Part shown: positions 25,728 to 34,662 of the stretch, one piece after another
Numbering within the stretch: position 1 is the stretch's first letter
How the letters are laid out: each line of letters starts with the position of its first letter
From: Chryseobacterium sp. JJR-5R
Lineage (GTDB): Bacteria; Bacteroidota; Bacteroidia; Flavobacteriales; Weeksellaceae
Assembly (NCBI RefSeq): GCF_034047335.1
Contig: NZ_CP139137.1
Span: forward strand, 1,550,001 to 1,614,000
Direction: 5' to 3'
DNA length: 64,000 bases
Position numbers and translations under genes: made by a program
The notes under the pieces: generated by a model
Told to the model about the DNA's origin: nothing
The model's input: only the letters and a program-made list of their open reading frames with translations
The model's database searches: none

Positions 25728-28700
25728 ATGATTAACGAAATGAAAATGAAATTATTTTCATCATTTATACTGTCTTTATGTACGGTCATGGGCTTTTCAC
25801 AGACCATCCTGTATCAGGCAGAAAGTACGACCCGGACAGTCCAGGATCCTCAGACGGTGGTACTGGCCCAGGGATTCAAGGCATCAGGAAGCGTATCGAA
25901 TCCTTTTGTGGGTAAAATTGGCCCTGCGACGGAAAATCCGGGCGGCGGGCCAACGGATTCTAATGCGGGAGCTAGTAACTCATCAGGAACTACAGAAACT
26001 ACCAGCAATAAATTTCATGATACTCGTGGAGGTATAGAAGTTGGTGGAGCAGGTCAGCTTCAGTTTGCCCTACCTATTGCTTTACCGCCGGGAGTTAAAA
26101 ACGTAGCCCCGCAGATTAATCTTATTTATACAAATAATTCAGGAAATGGAGTCGCTGGATACGGTTGGAATATTTCAGGAGTTTCTTCTATTATAAGAAT
26201 AGGAAAAAATATTGAAAAAGACGGTGATGCCCAAGGGGTCCAACTAAACTACTCAGATTATTATAGTTTTAATGGACAAAGATTGATTCTAAAGTCAGGA
26301 GAATATGGAAAAAACGGAGCGGAATATGTGACTGAGAAATATTCAAACTTAAAAATAAAATCTGTCGGGACGCTCAACCAGATTTATGTAGGATATCAAG
26401 GTCCGGAAATATTTGAAGTTATATTTGAAGATGGATCAGTTGCTATTTATGGAGCCATTTCTTATGGGTCTACCCAATCAATGTATAATGCAACAACTCC
26501 AATGGAATATAATATTAAAAGTTGGAGAGACACTAAGGGCAATTATATTAATTATAATTATACTCAGAGCAATAATGTATCTGTTATCTCATCTATTCAA
26601 TGGGGAGGAAACGAGATGTTGGGTAAATCGCATTTTAATGAGATTGTGTTTAACTATACTACTAGGGATTTGAAAGAACAATCTTATGTAAAAGGCATTT
26701 CATTTATTCAAGATAAATTACTAAGTAATATTATTGTTAATACAAATGGGGGGCTGTTTAAGAAATATGCAATCAGTTACGTTAAAAATGGAACTAATTA
26801 TCAGTTTGTTAAAGAAATAACAGAGTCAAATTCACAAAATCAAGATGCTAATCCTGTAACTTTCACTAACATCTCTGATCCTACTGTTAGCAATATATTT
26901 CAGCAAGATAATAGGTTCGATGATATTTATGGGGAGAATGTCATTTCCGGTGATTTTAACGGTGACGGTAAACCGGACTTTTTGAAAGGAAATGTGCTTA
27001 TGCTTGGGAGACTGGACGGAACAGGGCAATTTATAAATGTTAGTTATACTGGGGATATTTTTGCAACAGGCAGTTTTAAGAATAGTAATAATATTCTTTC
27101 GAATAAACAGCAATTGTTTTCAAAAGAACTTAATTACCAGAGTAAATCATTAATCATCAGGACTTATGAACTCCAAAACAACTCTCTGGTAAATACTGGG
27201 ACAAAAACATTCAGTCTTGCAGCCTATCCTAACATTTTTTATAATTTTTATGGACAGGTATTGGGAGGAATCGTTCAAATGGAACTTATCACCAAAACCA
27301 GAGAAGGCGATTTTGACGGAGATGGAATGTCTGATTTTATCATATATTTTGTAAATATTGAAAAAGATATTTCTCCTATGACAGATTGGTATGAGGAGCA
27401 TGTTTATGAGCAACGCCAATTTTACGTCAACTTAGATAAAAATCTGATAAAAGAAGTTACTGGGAGTGATTTTTACAGTGCAAGTACTCATTATCCATAC
27501 AATGATAATAAACCTTATATTAAAATAACGGATAATTGTTATATGGGTAATTTTACAGGTCTGGCGAAGACTGATATATTGACAATTACTAATAATAATT
27601 TCAGTGTCTATGAATTAGATACACAGCAAAATTTTATTAAGCTATTTTATACCAACAGAGAATCGTTAGATGGAAAAGTATACTTGGGGGATTTCAATGG
27701 CGATAATAAAACAGATATTCTCGCTCCGATAACAAATGATTCTTCTGATTGGAGAATGTATCTGTCTACAGGTAATGGCTTTAAAAAAGAATATTATTCC
27801 AACTTATTTTTATACCAACCCACCCCTCCAAAGGGACCTGGAAGAAAATTTAGAGAAATTGTAAGAACATATTCTACATCTGATTTAAATAGGGACGGTA
27901 AAAGTGATTTTATAATCTTTGAATCACAAAAATGGTTCAGAGATGGTGTATTAGACTGGAATAATCCAGATTCAAGCTATGGTTTCAATTATTTGAGAAA
28001 CGAAGGTTCAGACGCTAATGGTAGGCCTATTTTCAGTAATGTTTATAATATAGCTCCGAAAGAAGCTACAGGACTCGGAAATCCGGATTCTGAAGATATT
28101 AATTATTCTATGTATGGGGAACATTACATTCCTTTATTTGGCTCATTCCGAGTTTCAAAGCTGAATACAGATTTTGCTATTTTACATAAGACTAAATTAA
28201 TTACCTGGGATTTAGGAAGTAAACTAAATAAAATTTCTTCAATAAAATCAATCAAACAGGGCGGACTAACGACCGATGTAGAATATTCAACTTTGATAAA
28301 TGACGGAGGTATTTATAAATCATATTTCGATACCAACGCAATAACTTATCCGTATGTTAATATTGCAGAAAATATAAATTACAATGTAGTTTCAAGATTG
28401 ACGCAAGGACAGAGAAAGCAGGAATTCCGATATAGGGATTTGATTGGACATTTGCTGGGTAAGGGAATGATCGGCTTTAGGCAAGTGGCACGTTCAACTT
28501 TCTTTGCAAACGGATTTGAAAATACTAAGATTTGGACGGGAAGCGAGATCACCCCTGCTAACGAAGGACTACCATATAAGGACTGGACAATAAGAACGAC
28601 TGACGAATCGAAAATTTTTCCGGCGGATATTTCGTTAAACAATACTCAGTTATTATCTTTTAAACAATATGATTATAAAATAGATAAGCTGTTAAACGGG

Positions 28701-31700
28701 ACAATTGTTACCGCTGTTGCAGATGCAGACAAACCTAAAATTGTTACCGCAGTTAATCCTTCTGTAACAATTTCTAAAGATTTTCTAAAAAATATTAAGA
28801 CTGTTCATACTGTAGAAACTTATAACAGCATTTATCTTCCGTTGAAATCTGTTAAAAATATAAATGATGGATTTGCTGTATCAACCTCTGAATTGGAATA
28901 TTATCCTTCGGACACAACACCAGGAAGTAACTATAATATTGGAAAACCCAAAATAAAAACAGATATAATTCAGGCCTATGGTGATACAAAATCAATAAAA
29001 GAAGAATATACCTATGAAAATAATCTTTTAAAGACTCTTAAAACCTGGAATAGAGATAACTCAGGCTATTTATTAGAAACTTACTCTTATGATGGTTTCG
29101 GGAATATAGTACAGAAAGTTGGCAGTAACAGTTTAGATTCAAAAACAGAAACCGCAAAGACAGAGTATGAGGACAAAGGTAGATTTGCTGTTAAAAAAAT
29201 TGATAATCTGCAATTGGAGACCGTTCTAAGCTATAACAATTGGGGACAGGTACTTACTGAAACTGATCCCCTAGAAAATACCATTACCAATACATACGAT
29301 GGCTGGGGTAAATTGCTCACAAGCAAGAAAAACCTAGGCGGTACAACTGCATACACTTATGAGCTTGTATATGGTCCTTCTATTCCTCCTGCACCTGCAC
29401 CGGTTATCGGAACGAAGTCTATAGAGTACTTTCCCGATGGAAATCAAAATATCACTTATACTAACTTGCTGGGACTGATTTATAAAACCTCTACGAAAGC
29501 TTTCGGACAGGGACAATTTATTTCAAAAGAAATCCAGTATGATGTTTTAGGAAGAAAAATAGGAGAAAGTGAGCCTTATTTTGAAGGCCAGTCAGCATCT
29601 CAGTGGAATTCAGTTTTATATGATGATTCTGTCTTTCCATCAAAAGCTACCGTTACTTCTTCCAATGGCAAACAGATGGAGGTGATCATTTCAGGAAGCA
29701 TAACAACGGAAAAAGAAGTAAACGGCTATGGAAGAATAACTACAAAGGCTACAGATGCATTAGAAAATATTATTTCTTCAAGTGATAAAGGAGGAACAAT
29801 TACTTTCTCATATAATGCTGCGGGAGAACAAATACAGGCTAAATATGCAGAGAATACAATAACTACTAAGTATGATGTCTGGGGAAGAAAATCCGAATTT
29901 AACGATCCTTCCAACGGCGTATATAAATATGAATATGAAGGACAAGGACAATTAAAAAAGATAATTAGTCCTAAAGGTACCAAAGAATATACCTATAACA
30001 GTTTAGGTCAGCTTACTACACAAAATGAAATATCAACTTCAGATAGCGGCCAGGCTACCAATAAAGTTATTTCTTATTCTTATGACAATAAAGGGCGAAT
30101 TACTTCAAGGTCAGGAACCTCAAAAGGGAAGCCTTATAGCTCAAATGCAGTTTACGATCCGCAAGGAAGGTTAGTTTCCTCATCGGAAACAAGTAATGGA
30201 AAATACTTTATCCAGAAAGGGATGACCTATGATGATAATGGAAGAATTGTCTCTTACGAAAAACAGCTGTATTCTTCGGGGGTCATGACAAAAGTAAATA
30301 TTGAGAATGTGTATAGTCCTTGGAATGGTGCTTTATATCAGGTAAAAAACCAGTCATCGGGAAAAATACTTTGGCAGCTTAACGATACAAATGCTAAGGG
30401 CCAAATCTTAGCTGCTAAACTTGGATCAACAAATATCAGCAATGCTTATGATGCTTATGGATTTTTAAAAAATGCTAATCATTCTTCAGCAACCACCCAA
30501 AATATTTTGAAGCTGACCTATTCATTTGATGCCATAAGAAACGAACTGAAATTTAGAAAAACAGAAGGTGATTTCTTTATTGAAGAATACTTTGATTATG
30601 ATGATAACAACCGTTTGATTAATTGGACAGATCCTGTTACAGGCATTAAACCTTCAGCAAACAGAAATGTTTATGATATCAAAGGGAGAATCATGGAGAA
30701 TGATCAAGTAGGTGCCATAAAGTATGAGAATTCCTCGAAAATATACCAGCCGACAGGAATGACGTTAAATACTGTAGGCGAGCTAAATTATACAAATGAT
30801 CTAATCCAGACTATTGTTTATAATGAAAACAACGATCCTATATTTATTGATGGGATGAAAGGTGATGTTGCTTTCCAGTACGGATTGACGAGCATGAGAC
30901 AGAGGGTAACTTACGGAGGAAACTTTGCTGGGGATGCAAACGGTAAATATACTAAATTCTACAATGAAGACGCAAGTTATGAAGTAGTGGTGGATAATAC
31001 AACTGGAGCCGAGAAACACGTTATTTATATTGGAGGAACACCTTATGAAAGCAATATTGTTTTTATTAAAGATTATGGAGAAACTACGGGTTCATATAGG
31101 TTTTTACATAAAGATTACTTGGGAAGCATTTTAGCAATTACTGACGAAATAGGATACAAGATCGAGCAAAGGCATTTTGATGCCTGGGGCAATATGACCC
31201 ACTTCAAGAAAGGTATTAATGCCGTTGTTACAGATCGTGATCAGATCAATACGCTTATTGCCAATGGAAATTTACTATTAGACAGAGGTTACACAAGTCA
31301 TGAATATTTTCCAGAAGTCGGGATCATTCACATGAACGGCAGATTATATGATCCTCTATTAAGAAGATTTCTGAATGCAGACGAAAATATTCAGGATCCG
31401 TATAATACGCAGAATTATAATAAATATGGTTATGTATTAAATAATCCTATGCTATATAATGATTATACAGGTGAAGTTATTGGAATCGATGATATAATTA
31501 TTGCTGTTGGTGTTGCTATCTTTATATCAGTTGCGACGGATTATTATTTAAACAGACCTGTTAACCTAGATAGCATGTTTCAGTCAGTATCTATGTCATT
31601 AATGTCTATGGCAGTATCTACAGGTATCGGGGACATCTTTAAAGCCGGAGGTGAGGTTGCCAAATCACTGGGGAAATGGACAATTGTAGCTAGAGCTGGT

Positions 31701-32546
31701 GCACATGCTATTGCACAAGGTACACTTTCTTTTATGCAAGGAGGTAAATTTTGGAGTGGAGCATTGAGCGGAGCTTTTGCCAGTGCATCTAATGATCTTT
31801 TAGGGCTTGCGCTGGACAATACAAGTTCAGGCAGTATCTTGAAAAGTGATGGTTTTTCGTTGCTTAATGGAGCGGTTAGTGGAGGAATTGGTTCTGTACT
31901 CGGCGGAGGTAATTTTTGGGTTGGAGCAGGACGTGGTCTTATTGTTACCACTTTTAATTTTCTTGCACACAAGATAGACAATGATCCAAGACCAAAGAAA
32001 AAAGGAAGTGGTTTTAAAATACCTAGACTTGGATTTAAACTCAAAGCTCCATCTCCACACGGAACATTAATGTCTATTATAACCGGCCAGTCAAGACATA
32101 TGTGGGGACCTGATGCAGTTTCTATCTCTGTTTATGGACAGGTATCGTCAGGTATCAATGTCACAGGATCTTATGGCTATATTATGACATTGAATGGTAA
32201 ATCAGGTTATTCAAAAATGTATGGGGGAGAAATAGGCGGCGGAACAGTTAATGTAGGCGGCGGAATCGTTTATACCGAATATTATTGCGCTTGTTCAGAG
32301 TCAAAAGTAAGTACCGGATTATTTATGGGTAAAGGATGGTCCGTAAATGCACAGCTGGATGATTTTGCAAAGTTAGGTTTTGGTGCATCTTGGAGTAATG
32401 ATAATAGCTGGAAATATAATACCTATATGCTGTCAGTGAGTTTTGGTCTTGACCTCATTCCTACTGGGGTAGATATAAACTTTAATAAGAATATGTCTTC
32501 TCAGGATTTTAGGCAATTAAGAGGTATATTAGAATCTCAAAAATAA
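25728..32546 (+). CDS. Giant RHS-repeat polymorphic toxin with SpvB-like and FG-GAP/VCBS regions
   Basis: A 2272-aa exported protein (signal peptide SFILSLCTVMGFSQ). Domains in order: an SpvB-like beta domain (GGAGQLQFALPIALPPGVKN, about residues 105-165); FG-GAP/VCBS calcium loops (GDFNGDGKPDF, GDFDGDGMSDF, GDFNGDNKTDI, DLNRDGKSDF, about 405-730); a long YD/RHS shell (about 1100-1850); and the RHS core end (GRLYDPLLRRFLNADENIQD, then NKYGYVLNNPMLYNDYTGE near 1870-1915). The unique tip of ~355 residues starts with hydrophobic and Gly/Ala-rich stretches and ends in a beta-rich region (YGQVSSGINVTGSYGYIM, GGGTVNVGGGIVYTEYYCAC) without a toxin fold I can name. A lipoprotein gene follows at 3 nt, the usual place of an immunity gene. 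The architecture resembles TcB/TcC-like and SpvB-RHS toxins. Confidence 0.9.
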   Translation: MINEMKMKLFSSFILSLCTVMGFSQTILYQAESTTRTVQDPQTVVLAQGFKASGSVSNPFVGKIGPATENPGGGPTDSNAGASNSSGTTETTSNKFHDTRGGIEVGGAGQLQFALPIALPPGVKNVAPQINLIYTNNSGNGVAGYGWNISGVSSIIRIGKNIEKDGDAQGVQLNYSDYYSFNGQRLILKSGEYGKNGAEYVTEKYSNLKIKSVGTLNQIYVGYQGPEIFEVIFEDGSVAIYGAISYGSTQSMYNATTPMEYNIKSWRDTKGNYINYNYTQSNNVSVISSIQWGGNEMLGKSHFNEIVFNYTTRDLKEQSYVKGISFIQDKLLSNIIVNTNGGLFKKYAISYVKNGTNYQFVKEITESNSQNQDANPVTFTNISDPTVSNIFQQDNRFDDIYGENVISGDFNGDGKPDFLKGNVLMLGRLDGTGQFINVSYTGDIFATGSFKNSNNILSNKQQLFSKELNYQSKSLIIRTYELQNNSLVNTGTKTFSLAAYPNIFYNFYGQVLGGIVQMELITKTREGDFDGDGMSDFIIYFVNIEKDISPMTDWYEEHVYEQRQFYVNLDKNLIKEVTGSDFYSASTHYPYNDNKPYIKITDNCYMGNFTGLAKTDILTITNNNFSVYELDTQQNFIKLFYTNRESLDGKVYLGDFNGDNKTDILAPITNDSSDWRMYLSTGNGFKKEYYSNLFLYQPTPPKGPGRKFREIVRTYSTSDLNRDGKSDFIIFESQKWFRDGVLDWNNPDSSYGFNYLRNEGSDANGRPIFSNVYNIAPKEATGLGNPDSEDINYSMYGEHYIPLFGSFRVSKLNTDFAILHKTKLITWDLGSKLNKISSIKSIKQGGLTTDVEYSTLINDGGIYKSYFDTNAITYPYVNIAENINYNVVSRLTQGQRKQEFRYRDLIGHLLGKGMIGFRQVARSTFFANGFENTKIWTGSEITPANEGLPYKDWTIRTTDESKIFPADISLNNTQLLSFKQYDYKIDKLLNGTIVTAVADADKPKIVTAVNPSVTISKDFLKNIKTVHTVETYNSIYLPLKSVKNINDGFAVSTSELEYYPSDTTPGSNYNIGKPKIKTDIIQAYGDTKSIKEEYTYENNLLKTLKTWNRDNSGYLLETYSYDGFGNIVQKVGSNSLDSKTETAKTEYEDKGRFAVKKIDNLQLETVLSYNNWGQVLTETDPLENTITNTYDGWGKLLTSKKNLGGTTAYTYELVYGPSIPPAPAPVIGTKSIEYFPDGNQNITYTNLLGLIYKTSTKAFGQGQFISKEIQYDVLGRKIGESEPYFEGQSASQWNSVLYDDSVFPSKATVTSSNGKQMEVIISGSITTEKEVNGYGRITTKATDALENIISSSDKGGTITFSYNAAGEQIQAKYAENTITTKYDVWGRKSEFNDPSNGVYKYEYEGQGQLKKIISPKGTKEYTYNSLGQLTTQNEISTSDSGQATNKVISYSYDNKGRITSRSGTSKGKPYSSNAVYDPQGRLVSSSETSNGKYFIQKGMTYDDNGRIVSYEKQLYSSGVMTKVNIENVYSPWNGALYQVKNQSSGKILWQLNDTNAKGQILAAKLGSTNISNAYDAYGFLKNANHSSATTQNILKLTYSFDAIRNELKFRKTEGDFFIEEYFDYDDNNRLINWTDPVTGIKPSANRNVYDIKGRIMENDQVGAIKYENSSKIYQPTGMTLNTVGELNYTNDLIQTIVYNENNDPIFIDGMKGDVAFQYGLTSMRQRVTYGGNFAGDANGKYTKFYNEDASYEVVVDNTTGAEKHVIYIGGTPYESNIVFIKDYGETTGSYRFLHKDYLGSILAITDEIGYKIEQRHFDAWGNMTHFKKGINAVVTDRDQINTLIANGNLLLDRGYTSHEYFPEVGIIHMNGRLYDPLLRRFLNADENIQDPYNTQNYNKYGYVLNNPMLYNDYTGEVIGIDDIIIAVGVAIFISVATDYYLNRPVNLDSMFQSVSMSLMSMAVSTGIGDIFKAGGEVAKSLGKWTIVARAGAHAIAQGTLSFMQGGKFWSGALSGAFASASNDLLGLALDNTSSGSILKSDGFSLLNGAVSGGIGSVLGGGNFWVGAGRGLIVTTFNFLAHKIDNDPRPKKKGSGFKIPRLGFKLKAPSPHGTLMSIITGQSRHMWGPDAVSISVYGQVSSGINVTGSYGYIMTLNGKSGYSKMYGGEIGGGTVNVGGGIVYTEYYCACSESKVSTGLFMGKGWSVNAQLDDFAKLGFGASWSNDNSWKYNTYMLSVSFGLDLIPTGVDINFNKNMSSQDFRQLRGILESQK

Positions 32547-32549
32547 ATT

Positions 32550-32939
32550 ATGAAATATTATTATATATATCTTACCCTTATGTTGTGCAGTTTACTTTTT
32601 TTAAATTGTAACAAAACAAAAGTAGCCGAAAGAAAGTTTAATGACTATGAATTTAATACCTTAATTTCTGGACAGGGTAGCTTTAACATCGGTCATGCTT
32701 TTACTATTGATAAGAATGTTTATGTGGAGGATGATTTTGATTTCATCTATTATACCAAAAACATTGAGGAAAGAAAGTTTTTAATACCAGGCAGCTTTGG
32801 GAATGACAATTTCCCTGTCTACTGGAGAGAAGTTAATCTTCCTTTTAGAATTACAAAAAAGGTAAAAGGAGATACATTAATTCTGACAAAAAATAAGAGA
32901 AGATTTATTTTTAAAAGGGTTAAAAATTCGGATTTCTAA
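32550..32939 (+). CDS. Lipoprotein, candidate immunity protein for the RHS toxin tip
   Basis: The 129-aa protein has a lipoprotein signal (LCSLLFLNC, Cys20) and begins 3 nt after the RHS stop. The mature part is short and beta-rich (FNTLISGQGSFNIGHAFTID, IKKVKGDTLIL-type strands). No family recognised. A periplasm-facing lipoprotein directly behind a polymorphic toxin tip is the normal location of an immunity protein that acts on a periplasmic or membrane-active toxin. The assignment rests on context only. Confidence 0.65.
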   Translation: MKYYYIYLTLMLCSLLFLNCNKTKVAERKFNDYEFNTLISGQGSFNIGHAFTIDKNVYVEDDFDFIYYTKNIEERKFLIPGSFGNDNFPVYWREVNLPFRITKKVKGDTLILTKNKRRFIFKRVKNSDF

Positions 32940-32949
32940 AACATAAGAA

Positions 32950-32976
32950 AATGAAGCTACGAAGGTAGCTTCATTT
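32950..32976 (+). terminator. Intrinsic terminator after the RHS-lipoprotein pair
   Basis: AATGAAGCTAC-GAAG-GTAGCTTCATT, a perfect 11-bp stem followed by TTTATTTT. Confidence 0.85.
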
Positions 32977-33039
32977 TTATTTTACTAAAATTTATTTTCT
33001 TTACTTTTAATAAAAATCTCTAAACTTGATGCTATCTAA

Positions 33040-33219
33040 TCCATTTTATTGTCTGAGAAATTTGAATCCTCTGCATATCATTTTACGATTAACTCATTAA
33101 AGGCTCACGGGCTGGATTTCAGCGGATTTGTTAATCAGTTTTATAATTATGGAGGAAAATTCCCGGGAATTTTCAACTGGACAGATGCCATTAAAAATAT
33201 TGTTAATTTTAAAAAATAA
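33040..33219 (+). pseudogene. Orphan RHS toxin tip fragment
   Basis: An open frame without a start codon (after a TAA at 33037-33039) encodes ~59 residues. They include FESSAYHFTINSLKAHGLDF and FVNQFYNYGGKFPGIFNWTD, ending NIVNFKK-stop. This has the look of the last part of a secreted toxin C-terminal domain, and it is followed at 3 nt by another lipoprotein gene. This arrangement (active toxin, immunity, displaced tip, displaced immunity) is how polymorphic-toxin loci keep spare cassettes. Confidence 0.6.
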
Positions 33220-33222
33220 ATA

Positions 33223-33692
33223 ATGAAATATTTTATAAGCATATTTTTTATTTTTTTGATAAACTGTAAACAGGAAAAAAATAAGCAAAAAGAGAATGAT
33301 ATTATAAGTATAGTGCATGAAAGCAATGGTATTATAAATGATATTACGGGTAATTATTATATTCTTGACAATAGATTTAAAAGTTCTGGTAAACATAGTT
33401 TGGATATGACTTCTAATGACATTAATACGATTAAAAAAAAATTATCCAGGAAGATATATATAAATTAGAAAATAATTTAAAATTTGTTAAATCTTGTACA
33501 TCAATTTGTCTATCAGAAATTACGATAAGATATAGATCAGGAAGAATGCAACACTTTATTTTTGATAATTATCAGTATAAATCTCTTATTAATGATCAAT
33601 CATATAAAAAGATTGTCGATCTTGAAGAAGTTATATCAAAAATTATCATGGGAAAAAAAAATGATCCTGAATCTAAAAATGTAAATTTTTAA
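33223..33692 (+). pseudogene. Frameshifted lipoprotein, immunity candidate of the orphan tip
   Basis: The gene starts at ATG 33223 with a lipoprotein signal (FFIFLINC, Cys15). The frame is broken in a poly-A run (ATTAAAAAAAAATTATCC, about 33430-33440), giving an early stop at 33466-33468. One extra base restores a continuous frame (EDIYKLENNLKFVKSC, RSGRMQHFIFDNYQYKSLIN) to a stop at 33690-33692, for ~156 aa in total. A homopolymer slip could be a real mutation, phase variation or an assembly error. Confidence 0.7.
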
Positions 33693-33780
33693 GATTAATT
33701 AAATTACTTTTTATAATTAGTTTAGATAAATACTTTATTGATATCTATATTATCAAGTATAAAATAATTGTATAAGTAAA

Positions 33781-33819
33781 ATGCCCCTAAAAGTGTCTAA
33801 CTTTTAGGGGCATTTTTTG
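33781..33819 (+). terminator. Strong intrinsic terminator
   Basis: ATGCCCCTAAAAGT / ACTTTTAGGGGCAT with loop GTCTA and a TTTTTT tail, ~90 nt after the frameshifted lipoprotein. Confidence 0.85.
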
Positions 33820-34177
33820 TGGTAAAATTGAAATACAGTTTAAAATTTAAGATTGGATTTGTTTAAACTTTTACTAGCATATCAGTCTGCTTCAATGCAA
33901 AATGATCTGACGCTCTGTAAATCTCCTTTTTATCATCTGATTTTTCCTCTGTTCAAATCAATTATTTCTCAAAACACCGCTGTTTTTATGTATTAATGTT
34001 TTTTAGAGAAAGTCACAAGGATTAAGGAGAAAGCCGTTCGTTTTTTTATCTGATTTCGAAATTATTTGAAAAAGAATCAAAATAATACTTTAATCTTGGA
34101 AAATGATATAAATGTTTTATTATCTTTGAGAAGATAAAAAATTGTAAAATTTTATAACTGAACCAAATTCTATTATT

Positions 34178-34345
34178 ATGAAAAATTTAAAAACTTTGTC
34201 AAGAAAAGAACTGAAAGCCATTAAAGGAGCGGCATCTGTTTCAAAATGTCCTCCCGGGAATTACTATTGTCCTGAAGCGGCAGTATGTGTCCCGATTAAT
34301 GCAGAATGTTATATCATAGTACCGGATATACCGGCAGAAGGATAA
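34178..34345 (+). CDS. Bacteriocin-like/GG-leader-type small peptide, 55 aa
   Basis: ATG 34178 opens a 55-codon frame. The leader MKNLKTLSRKELKAIKGA is typical of the Chryseobacterium 'bacteriocin-like' peptides, with Gly-Ala in place of Gly-Gly at the processing site. The mature part SKCPPGNYYCPEAAVCVPIN followed by AECYIIVPDIPAEG has four cysteines that could form two disulfides. It is a single gene with its own terminator at 34369-34396 and no adjacent modification or export gene. It is probably exported by a peptidase-transporter encoded elsewhere. Confidence 0.72.
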   Translation: MKNLKTLSRKELKAIKGAASVSKCPPGNYYCPEAAVCVPINAECYIIVPDIPAEG

Positions 34346-34368
34346 GCAGCTCATTAATTAAAATTTAA

Positions 34369-34396
34369 AAAAGTTCTTCGTAAAGAAGAACTTTTA
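34369..34396 (+). terminator. Terminator after the 55-aa peptide
   Basis: AAAAGTTCTTC / GAAGAACTTTT, a perfect 11-bp stem with a 5-nt loop. Confidence 0.8.
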
Positions 34397-34662
34397 ATTT
34401 ATGTATCCGTCAGTATTCTTAATTCTCTTCATCGCTTCCCTTGAATAATCTTCAGAAGCAATATGGGGAAAACCAATATGTTCCGCGCTGCCAGACAAAA
34501 TTCCTCAAATTATCTTATATGAGCAATTCTAAATCCTCCGGAAAAATTCTGACTTTGATATCAGTCACGATTTCTTTGATTTTCTTAAAACTACAAAATA
34601 TTTAAAATAACTGTTCAGCCTTTAATAAAATATAATCAGCTGAACAGTTTTGTTTTTTATTT
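34397..34662. other. Gap with a possible minus-strand coding remnant
   Basis: No gene with a start. A minus-strand stretch near 34400-34495 reads GSAEHIGFPHIASEDYSREA and then MKRIKNTDGYIN-stop, which looks like the end of a lost gene. The remaining part is AT-rich. A TCAGCTGAACAG inverted phrase at 34611-34648 probably acts as terminator for the catalase gene. Confidence 0.3.

Noticed and set aside
31580..32044. 154-aa minus-strand frame in the RHS tip
   Set aside because: Antisense of the Gly/Ala-rich tip, which gives Pro/Ser-rich low-complexity text; no start signal or homologue.
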